41,793 nt of DNA from Bacteroidaceae bacterium (GCA_017483605.1 JAFUWG010000043.1:1-41793), one strand, 5' to 3'; positions 20,413 through 30,498 are shown, numbered from the stretch's first letter. Made by a program: numbers and translations. The notes: generated from the sequence alone by a model not told the origin.

Positions 20413-21948
20413 ATGGCAAAGAAAGCACTTTTGATGATTCTCGATGGTTGGGGAATCGGTGACAAAAGTAAGGGTGACGTGATTTATCAGACTCCCACTC
20501 CTTACATGGATTATCTGAACGCAAATTATCCTCACTCTCAGTTGCAGGCATCGGGCGAGAACGTGGGTCTCCCCGATGGTCAGATGGGCAACTCGGAAGT
20601 GGGACACCTCAATATCGGTGCAGGACGCATTGTGTATCAGGACTTGGTGAAGATTAACCGTGCCTGTGCCAACAACTCCATCTTGGAGAATCCCGAAATT
20701 AAGTCTGCCTACGGCTATGCCAAAGAGCATGGCAAGAGCGTTCACCTGATGGGCTTGACCTCGACGGGCGGCGTTCACTCTTCTTTCAACCACATCTTGA
20801 AACTCATCGACATCGCCAAGGTGTATGGCATCGAGAACTGCTACGTACACTGTTTCATGGACGGTCGCGACACCGACCCGAAGTCGGGTAAGGGCTTTAT
20901 CGCTGACTTGCAGAAGCACATCGATGAAGTGGGCGTAGGTGCCATCGCTTCCATTATCGGTCGTTTCTACGCCATGGACCGCGACAAGCGTTGGGACCGC
21001 ATCAAGGTGGCATACGACCAGTTGGTGAATGGCAAGGGACGTGAGGTGTCAGACATGGTGGAGGCCGTGCAAGGCTGCTACGACCGTCACACCGAGGAGA
21101 ACAAAGACACGGACGAATTCATGGAGCCGCTGGTGAACTGCAACGTGGACGGCCGCATCAAGGAAGGCGACGTAGTCATCTTCTACAACTACCGCAACGA
21201 CCGTGCCAAGGAACTCACTATCGTGCTGACACAGAAGGACATGGAGGAACAGGGCATGAAGACTATCCCTGGACTCCAGTATTACTGCATGACACCTTAC
21301 GACGCTTCATTTACAGGCGTACACATCCTCTTCCCGAAAGAGAACGTGGAGAACACACTGGGCGAATACATCAGCAGCAAGGGTCTGAAGCAGTTGCACA
21401 CGGCTGAAACAGAGAAATATGCCCACGTGACTTTCTTCTTCAACGGTGGTCGTGAAGAACCCTACGCTGGCGAAGACCGCATCCTCGTGAACTCGCCGAA
21501 GGTGGCTACTTACGACCTGAAGCCTGAGATGTCCGCTTTTGAAGTAAAGGACAAACTCGTGGCTGCCATCAAGGAAAACAAATATGACTGGATTGTGGTG
21601 AACTTCGCCAATGGCGACATGGTGGGTCACACCGGCGTTTATCCTGCCATCGAAAAGGCGGTGGTGGCTGTTGACCAGTGTGTGAACGAGGTGGTGGAAG
21701 CCGCCAAGGCACAAGATTATGAGACCATCATCATCGCCGACCACGGCAACGCAGACAACGCCCTCAATCCTGACGGCACACCCAACACGGCACACTCGCT
21801 TAACCCCGTTCCGTTTATCTACGTGACGGAGAACAAGAACGCCAAGGTGAAAGACGGTGTGCTGGCAGACGTCGCTCCTTCCATCCTCCACATCATGGGT
21901 CTGGAACAGCCGAAGGAAATGACGGGCAACTGTCTGATTGAAGACTAA
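20413..21948 (+). CDS. gpmI: 2,3-bisphosphoglycerate-independent phosphoglycerate mutase
   Basis: The product has 511 residues, the normal family length. It interconverts 3- and 2-phosphoglycerate in glycolysis and gluconeogenesis using two manganese ions. LLMILDGWG (metal-binding Asp) opens the protein and the phospho-acceptor serine is Ser61 in [36 protein letters not shown] and, near the end, [11 protein letters not shown] with [11 protein letters not shown] complete the active site. It is cytoplasmic. It shares metabolic direction with pckA at the window's end. The stop is followed within two bases by a palindromic repeat element (21951-22158). Confidence 0.95.
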   Translation: MAKKALLMILDGWGIGDKSKGDVIYQTPTPYMDYLNANYPHSQLQASGENVGLPDGQMGNSEVGHLNIGAGRIVYQDLVKINRACANNSILENPEIKSAYGYAKEHGKSVHLMGLTSTGGVHSSFNHILKLIDIAKVYGIENCYVHCFMDGRDTDPKSGKGFIADLQKHIDEVGVGAIASIIGRFYAMDRDKRWDRIKVAYDQLVNGKGREVSDMVEAVQGCYDRHTEENKDTDEFMEPLVNCNVDGRIKEGDVVIFYNYRNDRAKELTIVLTQKDMEEQGMKTIPGLQYYCMTPYDASFTGVHILFPKENVENTLGEYISSKGLKQLHTAETEKYAHVTFFFNGGREEPYAGEDRILVNSPKVATYDLKPEMSAFEVKDKLVAAIKENKYDWIVVNFANGDMVGHTGVYPAIEKAVVAVDQCVNEVVEAAKAQDYETIIIADHGNADNALNPDGTPNTAHSLNPVPFIYVTENKNAKVKDGVLADVAPSILHIMGLEQPKEMTGNCLIED

Positions 21949-21950
21949 AA

Positions 21951-22158
21951 CCCCGAAGGGGTAAAAAGACCATAGGCAGGCGGTGCAGCGAAGCGGAACC
22001 CCTGCTTGACGGCATAGAACAAACCACAAACCCCGAGGGGGTGACGGAATAAACAATCCGTCGCCCCTTCAGGGCTTTTCAGAAATAAATTCGTCTATTC
22101 ACAGCAGGGGTTGCACTCCGTTCCACCACCTGCCTGTAATCTATCAGCCCCTTGGGCT
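21951..22158. repeat. Dispersed inverted repeat element between gpmI and the DUF5686 gene
   Basis: The left arm (21951-22004: CCCCGAAGGGG, GACCATAGGCAGGCGGTG, GGAACCCCTGC) is a variant of the 77-bp unit core at 2275-2582. The right arm (22103-22158: GCAGGGGTTGCACTCCG, CCACCTGCCTGTAATC, CAGCCCCTTGGG) is the same core inverted. Two smaller GGGG/CCCC copies lie between. Read as RNA the arms would form a long hairpin that may end gpmI transcription and shape the next gene's leader. Confidence 0.8.
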
Positions 22159-22164
22159 TTTCAC

Positions 22165-24696
22165 ATGAAAAAAATCGCCTTTTCCCTCCTTCTTTTTCTT
22201 TGTGCCGTGCTGACGAATGCTCAGTTTTATGGCACCGTCATTGATGCCAGCACAGGCGAACCCATCCCGTATGCGGCAGTAAAATATATCGGCACATCCG
22301 AAGGTCGTTCCACCGATTTGGACGGCAAATTTGTGCTGCCCATCTTGAACAACTACAACAAGTTCGAGGTGACCTATCTGGGTTACAAGCCTGTGACCGT
22401 TACTGTCAACCGTGCACAGCAAGAGATTCACAGCACCATCAAACTCTATTCCGACGACATCCTGCTGGGCGAAGTGGTAGTGAAAAAGTCGAAGATTCAC
22501 TACTCCCGCAAGAACAACCCCGCCGTTGACCTCATGCGGAAAGTCATCGCCAACAAGAAACTGAGCGACATCAAGGAAAAGGATTTCTACCACTTCGACA
22601 AGTACGAGAAGCAGACCTTCTCCTACAACGACGTGGAGAAAAGTTCATTGGCAGAAGTCTGTCCCGAGACAGGTAAACTGATTATCCCCATCATGGTGAA
22701 TGAGACCTCCTCGGAAGAGAACTACCGCAAGAGCCCCAAGACGGTGAAGACCACCATCAATGCCCGACGCAGCGACGGCTTCCAGTCCATGCTCTCGTCT
22801 GGCGACATGCTCACCACCTACGTGAAGGACATCTTCACCGACGTGGACATCTACAAGGACAACATCCGCCTCTTGCAACACCCCTTCATCAGCCCCATCT
22901 CCACCTCGGAGGCCATCGGCTTCTACCATTATTACATACAGGACACCATCATGGTGAACGACGAACGTTGCATCGACGTGGTCTTCCTGCCCAACAACAC
23001 ACAGGACTTTGGCTTTGCCGGTCACCTCTTCATCACGGACGACAACCTCAACCAAGTGAAGAAAGCCGTGCTCAACATCCCCAACAACTCGGGTGTGAAC
23101 TTTGTGGAGAACCTGCTGGTCATTCAGGAGTTTATGACCCTGCCCACAGGCGAACGTGTGATGAAGGTAGATGACATGGTGGTGGAACTGAGCGGACTCT
23201 ACGGAGCCATCAAGTTCCAGAGCCAACGCTACTCCCAGTACAGCAACTACCGCTTCGACCCCATCACCGACAAGAAAGCCTTCAAGTCCCCCAGCATCGA
23301 CTACGTGAAAGCCGATGCCGACTTCAAAGACTCCACCTACTGGGCATCCATCCGCCCTATCCAGTTGACCAATACGGAGAGCAACCTTGGCAAGTCGGTG
23401 GACATGATTAACGAAGACCTTGGCGGCTTCTGGAAGTTCCTCCTCACGGCTGTGGTCGAGAACTCTGTGGAACTGACGCCGAAACCCAACAAGATTGACT
23501 TCATCCCTCTCAATGCCATCGTCTCCCACAACGACATCGACGGCTGGCGTTATCAGGCAAGCCTCCAGACCACGGGCAACCTCTCGCCTCACCTCTTCCT
23601 GCGAGGTTATGGAGCCTACGGAACAAAAGACGAGAAAGCCAAGTATAAGATAGAGGCAGAGTATTCCTTCAACAAGAAGAAGTACATGGCACACGAGTTT
23701 CCACGCCGCTCCATCACCGCCAGTTACATGTACGACGACATGTCGCCCGTGGACAAATTCTCCAACACCACCAAGGACAACGTCTATAGTTCGTTCAAGA
23801 CCAGTAAGGTGGATCAGATGATGTACGTCAACGACTTCAACCTCAAGTATCAGTACGAGACCAATAACTTCATCACCTGGTCGGTGGCACTCGACAACTC
23901 TAAACTCACCCCCACAGGCAAACTCATCTACATGCGGAACGCTGACCAGAGCCTCATCCCACACATCAAGACCACCGACGTGAAACTGGGCTTCCGCTAT
24001 GCTCCCCGCGAAACCTTCATCAACAGCAAGCAGCAGCGACTGCCCATCAACAACGATGCTCCCATCTTCACGTTGGAGCACACCCTCGGCATGGACGGTC
24101 CTCTGGGCGGTCAGTACAACTACAACATGACCGAAGCCACCGTCTTCAAAAAAGTGTGGCTGCCAGGAGCCTGCGGCAGCATCGAGGCTTACCTGAAAGG
24201 TGGCGTGCAGTGGAACAAAGTTCCTTTTCCCATGCTCTTCACCCCTCAATCCAACCTCTCCTACTTCGTGCAGTTCGACAGTTGGTCGTTCAATATGCTT
24301 CGCAACATGGAGTTCCTGAACGACCGCTACGTATCCCTGCTCGTCAACTGGAGTTTCGACGGAAAAATCCTCAACCGCATTCCCCTCCTGAAGAAACTCA
24401 AACTGCGTGAATACGTCGGTTTCAAGATGCTCTACGGCAAGTTGTCCGACAAGAACAACCCCTTCCTCCATCCCGAAGACAACAACCTCATGCGATTCCC
24501 CACCCGCGACGGCGAACAGACCTCCTTCGTCATGGGTGATACCCCCTACATGGAACTTTCCGTCGGCATCAGCAACATCTTCAAGATACTCACCATCCAA
24601 TACGTGCGTCGCCTCAACTACACCGACTTGCCCGACCTCGAAGGCGGAAAACTCCACAAGAACGGCATCCGCTTCGCTGTCGATTTCAAGTTCTAA
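22165..24696 (+). CDS. DUF5686-type outer membrane protein with carboxypeptidase-regulatory-like domain
   Basis: The product has 843 residues. The signal peptide (MKKIAFSLLLFLCAVLTNAQ) fixes the start at 22165; an in-frame ATG at 22111 would read 18 codons of repeat DNA. Residues ~20-110 form a carboxypeptidase D regulatory-like beta domain (GTVIDASTGEPIPYAAV ... STDLDGKFVLP). The middle part and the C-terminal ~350 residues, with alternating strands ending GIRFAVDFKF, look like an outer membrane beta-barrel. DUF5686 proteins resemble TonB-dependent receptors without a plug, and their substrate is unknown. The leader overlaps the palindromic repeat. The next gene starts six bases after the stop. 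Confidence 0.8.
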   Translation: MKKIAFSLLLFLCAVLTNAQFYGTVIDASTGEPIPYAAVKYIGTSEGRSTDLDGKFVLPILNNYNKFEVTYLGYKPVTVTVNRAQQEIHSTIKLYSDDILLGEVVVKKSKIHYSRKNNPAVDLMRKVIANKKLSDIKEKDFYHFDKYEKQTFSYNDVEKSSLAEVCPETGKLIIPIMVNETSSEENYRKSPKTVKTTINARRSDGFQSMLSSGDMLTTYVKDIFTDVDIYKDNIRLLQHPFISPISTSEAIGFYHYYIQDTIMVNDERCIDVVFLPNNTQDFGFAGHLFITDDNLNQVKKAVLNIPNNSGVNFVENLLVIQEFMTLPTGERVMKVDDMVVELSGLYGAIKFQSQRYSQYSNYRFDPITDKKAFKSPSIDYVKADADFKDSTYWASIRPIQLTNTESNLGKSVDMINEDLGGFWKFLLTAVVENSVELTPKPNKIDFIPLNAIVSHNDIDGWRYQASLQTTGNLSPHLFLRGYGAYGTKDEKAKYKIEAEYSFNKKKYMAHEFPRRSITASYMYDDMSPVDKFSNTTKDNVYSSFKTSKVDQMMYVNDFNLKYQYETNNFITWSVALDNSKLTPTGKLIYMRNADQSLIPHIKTTDVKLGFRYAPRETFINSKQQRLPINNDAPIFTLEHTLGMDGPLGGQYNYNMTEATVFKKVWLPGACGSIEAYLKGGVQWNKVPFPMLFTPQSNLSYFVQFDSWSFNMLRNMEFLNDRYVSLLVNWSFDGKILNRIPLLKKLKLREYVGFKMLYGKLSDKNNPFLHPEDNNLMRFPTRDGEQTSFVMGDTPYMELSVGISNIFKILTIQYVRRLNYTDLPDLEGGKLHKNGIRFAVDFKF

Positions 24697-24702
24697 CCCC
24701 AC

Positions 24703-25887
24703 ATGAAACTTCCTCTCCTCCTCCGCATCCTCATTGCCATCACCCTCGGAGTCCTCCTCGGGCTATTCGTCCCCGACGTTATCGTTCGAGGCATGAACAC
24801 TCTCTGTGGCATCTTTGACCAGATGCTCAAGTTCCTCATCCCCCTCATCATCGTGGGACTCGTCACCCCCGCCATTGCCGACGTGGGACGAGGAGCAGGC
24901 AAGATGCTCGCCCTCACTGCCCTCATGGCATACGGAGCCACCGTTTTCTCAGGCGTGTTCAGTTACGCCTGTAGCATCAACATCTTCCCTTCCCTCATCG
25001 ATACCCACCAGTCCCTTTCTCTCGCCAGCCAAGACACGCAATTTGCCCCCTACTTCACCATCGAGATACCCCCTGTCATGCCTGTCATGACGGCTCTCGT
25101 TCTTTCTTTCCTTCTTGGTCTCGGCATCGCCTTCTTCGGCAAGGAAGGCTTGAAGAAAGGTTTCGACGAGTTCAAGGACATCGTCACCCTTGCCATCGAG
25201 CGAGTCATCATCCCCCTCCTCCCCCTCTATGTCTTCGGGCTCTTCCTCGACATGTCCGCCGCTGGACAAGTCGGAGCCGTCATCTTCGCCTTCATCCAGG
25301 TTATCATCGTCATCTTTGTCCTCACCGCCATCCTGCTCATGCTGCAATATACCGTGGCAGGCATCATCACCCGACGCAACCCCATCCGGCTCTTCGTCAC
25401 TATGCTGCCCGCCTACTTCACTGCCCTCGGCACCTCATCCTCCGCAGCCACCATCCCCGTCACTCTCCGTCAGACTATCCGCAACGGTGTGGACGAAAAC
25501 ATCGCCAGTTTCGTCATCCCTCTCTGTGCCACCATCCACCTCTCAGGCAGCACCCTCAAAATTGTCGCTTGTGCCGTTGCCATCATGCTTCTGCAAGGCA
25601 CCGCCGACCCCACACTGGAAAGTGCCCTCCCCAGTCCTTACGATTTTCCCCTCATGTTTGGCTTCATCCTCATGCTTGGCATCACGATGGTAGCCGCTCC
25701 TGGAGTACCAGGTGGAGCCATCATGGCAGCCCTCGGCATCCTCTCCTCCATTCTTCATTTCTCTGCCGATCAACAAGCCATGATGATTACCCTCTACATC
25801 GCCATGGACTCCTTCGGCACCGCCTGCAACGTCACTGGCGACGGAGCCATCGCCCTCATCGTGGACAAGATGAAACGAGGCAATTGA
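24703..25887 (+). CDS. Dicarboxylate/amino acid:cation symporter
   Basis: The product has 394 residues with about eight hydrophobic helices. The DAACS (GltP/SstT/DctA) family shows in LGVLLGLFVPDVI at the N-terminus, the serine-rich reentrant loop ALGTSSSAATIPVTLR, the helix FVIPLCATIHLSGS and the second hairpin region with APGVPGGAIMAA and AMDSFGTACNVTGDGAIALIV. It would import acidic or small neutral amino acids, or dicarboxylates, with sodium or protons at the inner membrane. The exact substrate cannot be read from the sequence. It starts six bases after the upstream gene and converges on rnr. Confidence 0.9.
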   Translation: MKLPLLLRILIAITLGVLLGLFVPDVIVRGMNTLCGIFDQMLKFLIPLIIVGLVTPAIADVGRGAGKMLALTALMAYGATVFSGVFSYACSINIFPSLIDTHQSLSLASQDTQFAPYFTIEIPPVMPVMTALVLSFLLGLGIAFFGKEGLKKGFDEFKDIVTLAIERVIIPLLPLYVFGLFLDMSAAGQVGAVIFAFIQVIIVIFVLTAILLMLQYTVAGIITRRNPIRLFVTMLPAYFTALGTSSSAATIPVTLRQTIRNGVDENIASFVIPLCATIHLSGSTLKIVACAVAIMLLQGTADPTLESALPSPYDFPLMFGFILMLGITMVAAPGVPGGAIMAALGILSSILHFSADQQAMMITLYIAMDSFGTACNVTGDGAIALIVDKMKRGN

Positions 25888-25905
25888 CCCCACCGCCGAA
25901 CATCG

Positions 25906-28359
25906 CTATTTCCGTTTCCTCGTTTTCTGCTTCCCTCTTGAAGAAACCTTAGGTGCCTTGCCTGTGTGCTTGGCACCTTTCTTTTGCTCTTTGCCGATGA
26001 AAGGTTGGTAGAAAGTGGTATGGAGGGGGTCGTCTTCGGTAGCGAGTTTTCTGACCAGTTCGTAGTCGAGTTGCTTGCGATAGAGGTTGGCTTGTGCCAC
26101 TCGGATGCGGACGGCATCGCCAAGAGAGAAGACGTGACGGGTTTGGCGACCGATGAGACAGAAGTTCTTGTCGTCGAAATCGAAGGCTTCGTCGCCTAAG
26201 TAGCGGACAGCGATGAAGCCCTCGCAGTGGTTTTCGTCAATTTCAGCATAGATGCCAAATTCGGTCACACCGCTGATGTGGGCATCGTATTCCTCGCCTA
26301 TCTTGTCTGCCATGAATTCAACCTGCTTGTACTTGATGCTGGCACGTTCGGCTGTGGCAGCAAGTTGTTCCATCTGCGAAGAGTGGTCGCACAGGTTCTC
26401 GTACTTCTTCTGGCTGGCAGAAGCAGAACCCTGCTCGTAGCGAGTGAGCAGACGGTGTACCATCAGGTCGGGATAGCGACGGATGGGAGAGGTGAAGTGG
26501 GTATAGTAGTCGAAGCCGAGTCCGTAGTGTCCGATGTTGTAGGTAGAGTAACGAGCCTTCTGCATGGCACGGAGTGATGCCATCTCTATGAGGTTCTGCA
26601 TCTTCTTGCCTCTCACGTCATAAAGGAGTTTGTTCAAACTGTGTGCCACATCAGCGTTCTTGCCTTGGGTGATGATGTGGAAGCCGAAACGGGCAGCGAT
26701 ATGGGCGAGGTTGTCGAGTTTGGTGGCATCAGGTTGTTCGTGAATGCGGTAAGGCAACGTCTTCGCCTTTTCGTTACTTTTCACCTTACCGATACTTTCC
26801 GCCACCGTCCTGTTTGCCAAAAGCATGAATTCTTCGACGAGTTTGTTGGCATCCTTGGCGTGTTTGAAATAGACACGGATGGGCTTGCCTTGGGGGTCTA
26901 TCTCGAAGCGAAACTCTTCGCGGTCGAAGTTGATGGCTCCGTCCTTGAATCGCTCGTCACGCAGTTTGTGGGCCAGTCGATTGAGGGTGATGAGTTGGTT
27001 GGCATTCTCACCCTTGCGATGGTCGTCGGGCACAGGGGTGACAGGGATGGTGGCAGGGTCGATAGGTGGCAAACCATCACGGAAGGCGTTCAATTCTGTG
27101 TCTGCCAACACTTCCTGAGCCGGAACGGGTTGCGTAGGCACCAACTGACCCTGACGGATGGATTCACACTCACGTGCCTCGCCGTTCTGTTCGAGCAGGT
27201 ACTGCACTTCCTCGTAAGTGTAGCGTCGGCAACTCTTGATGACGGTATGCTTGATGCGGGAACGCAACACTTCCGCCTCTTCGTTCATGTCGAAAATGAC
27301 GGAGAAGGTGAGTTTCTCTTCGTTGGGCCGAAGCGAACAGAGTTGGTTGCAGAGGTGTTCGGGCAGCATGGGGATGGTGCGGTCAACGAGATAGACAGAG
27401 GTGGCACGTTGCTGTGCCTCGGTGTCGATGATGGAGCCTTCGAGCACGTAGTGGCTCACGTCGGCGATGTGTACACCCACTTCCCAGAGGCCATCCTTGA
27501 TTTTCTTGATGGAGATGGCATCGTCAAAGTCCTTGGCATCGCGTGGGTCGATGGTGATGGTGAAGGTGTCGCGGAAGTCCTCACGCTGAGCAATCTCTTC
27601 GGGGGTGATGCCTGCATCGATTTTGTTGGCAGCGGCTTCCACCTTCTCGGGGTACTTGTAGGGCAAGCCATACTCGGCAAGGATGGCATGCATTTCGGCG
27701 TTGTTGTCACCTTCTGTACCCAACACATCCACCACTTCGCCTATCGGATTGCGTGCATCTCTCGGCCAACCAACCACTTTCACCACCACCTTCTCGCCGT
27801 TCTTCGCCCCTTTCAGTTTCTCCACAGGAATGACGATGTCGTTCAAGAGTTGTTCGTTGGGAAGGTCAAGGAATGCCACATTGTGATGCACCTGCACCGT
27901 GCCCACAAAGGGCTTTTCGCTCCGCTTCACAATCTCAATCACCTCACCATGCAACTTTTGGCTGCCACGGCGTTTGGCATGGATGCTCACCTTCACACGG
28001 TCGCCTGGCAGGGCATGGAGCGTGTCCTCATCGTAGATGGAGATGCCCACGCCGTTGTCCATATCCACAAAGTTGCGACCACCCGACGTGCGTTTGAAGG
28101 TGCCTTCGACCGTCTGAGCCACGCCATTATAGACGATGTCGCCGTCGTTGTTTCGGACGATATAGCCATCGTCAATCATTTCGTTCAGCACATCCACACA
28201 GAGCATTCGGAGCGGATGGGTCTTAAGTGCCAATTCGCGGAACAAGGTCTTCAGCGTGAACGCCTGTCCTGGGTGACTGCTCAAAAAACTGCCGACCAAC
28301 TCAGCCAACTCTCGCTTGTTGATGCTGGACTTCACAAGTTTGGATTCTTTCTTTCCCAT
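25906..28359 (-). CDS. rnr: Ribonuclease R
   Basis: The product has 817 residues from the ATG at 28359 (MGKKESKLVKSS). RNase R degrades structured RNA 3' to 5' hydrolytically. An N-terminal helix-turn-helix-like part is followed by two cold-shock domains (VEGTFKRTSGGRNFVD ... FVGTVQVHHNVAFL), the RNB catalytic domain with TIDPRDAKDFDDAISI and the metal-binding aspartates, FTSPIRRYPDLMVHR, an S1 domain (GVTEFGIYAEI) and a lysine-rich tail ending KTRKRK. In-frame ATG codons at 28386 and 28368 are alternatives; 28359 is preferred because it lies 25 bases past a -7 box (28384-28391). It is divergent from the epimerase gene. Confidence 0.95.
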   Translation of the reverse strand: MGKKESKLVKSSINKRELAELVGSFLSSHPGQAFTLKTLFRELALKTHPLRMLCVDVLNEMIDDGYIVRNNDGDIVYNGVAQTVEGTFKRTSGGRNFVDMDNGVGISIYDEDTLHALPGDRVKVSIHAKRRGSQKLHGEVIEIVKRSEKPFVGTVQVHHNVAFLDLPNEQLLNDIVIPVEKLKGAKNGEKVVVKVVGWPRDARNPIGEVVDVLGTEGDNNAEMHAILAEYGLPYKYPEKVEAAANKIDAGITPEEIAQREDFRDTFTITIDPRDAKDFDDAISIKKIKDGLWEVGVHIADVSHYVLEGSIIDTEAQQRATSVYLVDRTIPMLPEHLCNQLCSLRPNEEKLTFSVIFDMNEEAEVLRSRIKHTVIKSCRRYTYEEVQYLLEQNGEARECESIRQGQLVPTQPVPAQEVLADTELNAFRDGLPPIDPATIPVTPVPDDHRKGENANQLITLNRLAHKLRDERFKDGAINFDREEFRFEIDPQGKPIRVYFKHAKDANKLVEEFMLLANRTVAESIGKVKSNEKAKTLPYRIHEQPDATKLDNLAHIAARFGFHIITQGKNADVAHSLNKLLYDVRGKKMQNLIEMASLRAMQKARYSTYNIGHYGLGFDYYTHFTSPIRRYPDLMVHRLLTRYEQGSASASQKKYENLCDHSSQMEQLAATAERASIKYKQVEFMADKIGEEYDAHISGVTEFGIYAEIDENHCEGFIAVRYLGDEAFDFDDKNFCLIGRQTRHVFSLGDAVRIRVAQANLYRKQLDYELVRKLATEDDPLHTTFYQPFIGKEQKKGAKHTGKAPKVSSRGKQKTRKRK

Positions 28360-28383
28360 AGTCTTCATTTTTAACTTCTTGGT

Positions 28384-28391
28384 CAAAATTA
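28384..28391 (-). promoter_or_regulatory. -7 box of rnr
   Basis: TAATTTTG on the minus strand; a TTTG lies 14 bases further upstream, shorter than the usual 19. Confidence 0.45.
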
Positions 28392-28432
28392 GTGATTTTC
28401 TTCGACAAATGCAGTCACATTTTCCTTAAATT

Positions 28433-28463
28433 GTTGAAAATAGGGTAAAAAGTAGTAACTTTG
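28433..28463 (+). promoter_or_regulatory. Promoter of the epimerase gene run
   Basis: GTTG at 28433-28436 (one change from TTTG), a 19-base spacer and TAACTTTG at 28456-28463, 21 bases before the ATG at 28484. Confidence 0.75.
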
Positions 28464-28483
28464 CAGCCAAATTCAACAAAAAC

Positions 28484-29524
28484 ATGAAGATTTTAATTAC
28501 AGGAGCGAGTGGTTTCATCGGCAGTTTTCTCTGCGAGGAAGGGTTGAAACGCGGGATGGAAACATGGGCAGGGATGAGGGAACATTCGAGCAGACGATGG
28601 TTGCAACAAGAGAGACTTAAGTTTGCGTTTCTCGACATGACCGATGCCGACAAACTCCGCAAGCAACTCACGGCGTATAAGGAGAAAGTGGGGCGATGGG
28701 ACGTGATTATCCATGCGGCGGGGGCAACGAAGTGTCTGAGACGCGAGGACTTTGACAAGCACAACTTCTTCTGCACCCAAAACTTGGTGAACACGCTCGA
28801 CGAGTTGGAGATGCTGCCCGAGCAGTTCTTGTATGTGAGCAGCCTGAGTGTGTTGGGGCCTATCAGAGAGGAGCAAAACGCTGACGGAACATACAACGAC
28901 ATGGTGGCTTCGGACGAACCAAAGCCCAATACGGCGTATGGAGAAAGCAAGGTGAAGAGCGAGCAGTTCCTTGCCGAAAAACGCATCAAGACCGATGGAC
29001 GATTCCACTTCACCATCTTCCGCCCCACAGGGGTGTATGGCCCACGCGAAAAGGACTATTTCATGATGGCGAAGAGCATCCGACAGCATGTGGATTTTGC
29101 GGTAGGGTATAAGAAACAGGTGATTACGTTCGTGTATGTACGTGACCTCGTCAGTGCCATTTTCGCCGCCATCGGGAAGAAAGACGTGGCGAACGGAAAG
29201 GCGTACTTCGTCAGCGACGGTTGCAATTACTCCAGCCGTGCGTTCAGCGACTTGATACAGAAGGAGTTGGGTGTGAAGGGAGTGCTCCGCATCAAAGCCC
29301 CGTTGTGGTTGCTGAAAGTCATTTCGAGTGTGGCTGAATGGTTCTCGCACCTCACAGGTAAGCCCAGCACCCTGAACGGCGACAAGTATAAAATCATGTG
29401 CCAACGCAACTGGCAGTGCGACATCACCCCCATCAAGGAAGACCTCGGCTTCGTGCCTGAGTGGCCGTTGGAACGCGGTGTGAAGGAGTGCATGGCATGG
29501 TACAAAGAAAACAAATGGCTGTAA
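28484..29524 (+). CDS. NAD(P)-dependent epimerase/dehydratase (extended SDR)
   Basis: The product has 346 residues. The Rossmann nucleotide motif is ILITGASGFIGSFL (3-16), followed by VIIHAAG (74-80), the catalytic serine region LYVSSLSVLG and the YxxxK pair Tyr152/Lys156 in NTAYGESKVKSEQ. The substrate-binding C-terminal part follows FRPTGVYGP. It is a soluble enzyme likely to act on a nucleotide sugar or a lipid-linked substrate; the exact reaction cannot be told. It is followed by a membrane PAP2 enzyme three bases later, so a shared lipid or sugar-lipid pathway is plausible. Confidence 0.9.
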   Translation: MKILITGASGFIGSFLCEEGLKRGMETWAGMREHSSRRWLQQERLKFAFLDMTDADKLRKQLTAYKEKVGRWDVIIHAAGATKCLRREDFDKHNFFCTQNLVNTLDELEMLPEQFLYVSSLSVLGPIREEQNADGTYNDMVASDEPKPNTAYGESKVKSEQFLAEKRIKTDGRFHFTIFRPTGVYGPREKDYFMMAKSIRQHVDFAVGYKKQVITFVYVRDLVSAIFAAIGKKDVANGKAYFVSDGCNYSSRAFSDLIQKELGVKGVLRIKAPLWLLKVISSVAEWFSHLTGKPSTLNGDKYKIMCQRNWQCDITPIKEDLGFVPEWPLERGVKECMAWYKENKWL

Positions 29525-29526
29525 GC

Positions 29527-30498
29527 ATGACAATACAAGAATACTTCAAAAAGGACTACGAGAAAGGGCTGTGGAGCGTGGAGGTTTTGACCCTCCTCTA
29601 CATGCTCTTCACCACAATATTGACCCTCGTTTATTGGAACGGCATCGCCGACCCTAAGGGCATGATTCTCACACGAGTGGTGATGCTGCTCATCATGGCC
29701 GCCGTTTATGGTCTTTACCGTCTCTACCCCTGTCGGGCATTGCGGATTCTGCGGGTCTTCCCCACCCTGTTGGGACTCATCTTTTGGTATCCCGAGACGT
29801 ATGACTTTTGTAGCCAGATGCCCTACCTCGACCACGTGTTTGCCCAGATTGACCAAGTGCTCTTCGGATGCCAACCTGCCCTCGTTTTCAATCAGTTAGT
29901 GACAAGCACCTTCTGGAGCGAAGCGTTCAATCTCGGCTACTACGCCTACTACTACATGATGGGTGCCACCATCCTGTTCTATCTGTTTTGCCGCTACCCC
30001 GAGGCAGACAAGGCGGGCTTCGTGTTCCTTGGTTCGTTTTTCCTCTACTACATCATCTATGAGTTCCTGCCCGTGGCAGGGCCTCAATACTATTTCAAGG
30101 CCGTGGGCGTGGAGACTGCCGACACGGGCATCTTCCCTGCCGTCGGCTACTACTTCCAGACACATACCGATATGCTCAGCCCCGAAATCAAGGGCATTTT
30201 CAGCCAGTTGGTACAGGGAGCACAAGACGTGGGCGAGCGTCCCACCGCCGCCTTCCCCAGCAGCCACGTGGGCATGAGCACGATCACCATGATGTTGGCA
30301 TGGCAGAGCCGCAACCGCTGGCTCTTCTGGGTCATGTTCCCTGTTTATTTGCTGCTCTGTGCCGCCACGGTTTACATTCAGGCACACTACCTCATCGACT
30401 CCATCTGCGGCTTCATCAGTGCAGCATTGTTTTTCTACCTGACAAGCAAACTCTATGACAATTATCTTCCCTTCTCCCATCTTCGGGCCCATCCATAG
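29527..30498 (+). CDS. PAP2-family membrane phosphatase/phosphotransferase
   Basis: The product has 323 residues with about six membrane helices. The PAP2 signature is present in part: AAFPSSHVGMSTITMMLAW (PSSH motif) and, in the last helices, QAHYLIDSICGFISA (His and Asp of the third motif). The wider arrangement resembles inositolphosphotransferase Aur1-like members of the superfamily, which in Bacteroidota can act in sphingolipid or inositol-lipid synthesis, but a plain lipid phosphatase is equally possible. The start at 29527 (MTIQEYFKKD) is three bases after the epimerase stop; an upstream in-frame ATG at 29461 lies inside that gene. Its 3' end overlaps the next gene by 44 bases. Confidence 0.85.
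   Translation: MTIQEYFKKDYEKGLWSVEVLTLLYMLFTTILTLVYWNGIADPKGMILTRVVMLLIMAAVYGLYRLYPCRALRILRVFPTLLGLIFWYPETYDFCSQMPYLDHVFAQIDQVLFGCQPALVFNQLVTSTFWSEAFNLGYYAYYYMMGATILFYLFCRYPEADKAGFVFLGSFFLYYIIYEFLPVAGPQYYFKAVGVETADTGIFPAVGYYFQTHTDMLSPEIKGIFSQLVQGAQDVGERPTAAFPSSHVGMSTITMMLAWQSRNRWLFWVMFPVYLLLCAATVYIQAHYLIDSICGFISAALFFYLTSKLYDNYLPFSHLRAHP

Noticed and set aside
22645-24702. A 685-codon open frame on the minus strand opposite the DUF5686 gene
   Set aside because: It mirrors the strong codon bias of the sense gene, shows no family motifs and is rich in Val, Gly, Glu and His as antisense frames in this genome are. The sense protein has a signal peptide and known domains.
26641-28374. A 577-codon open frame on the plus strand opposite rnr
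   Set aside because: Antisense shadow of RNase R; no motifs and no promoter or start context.
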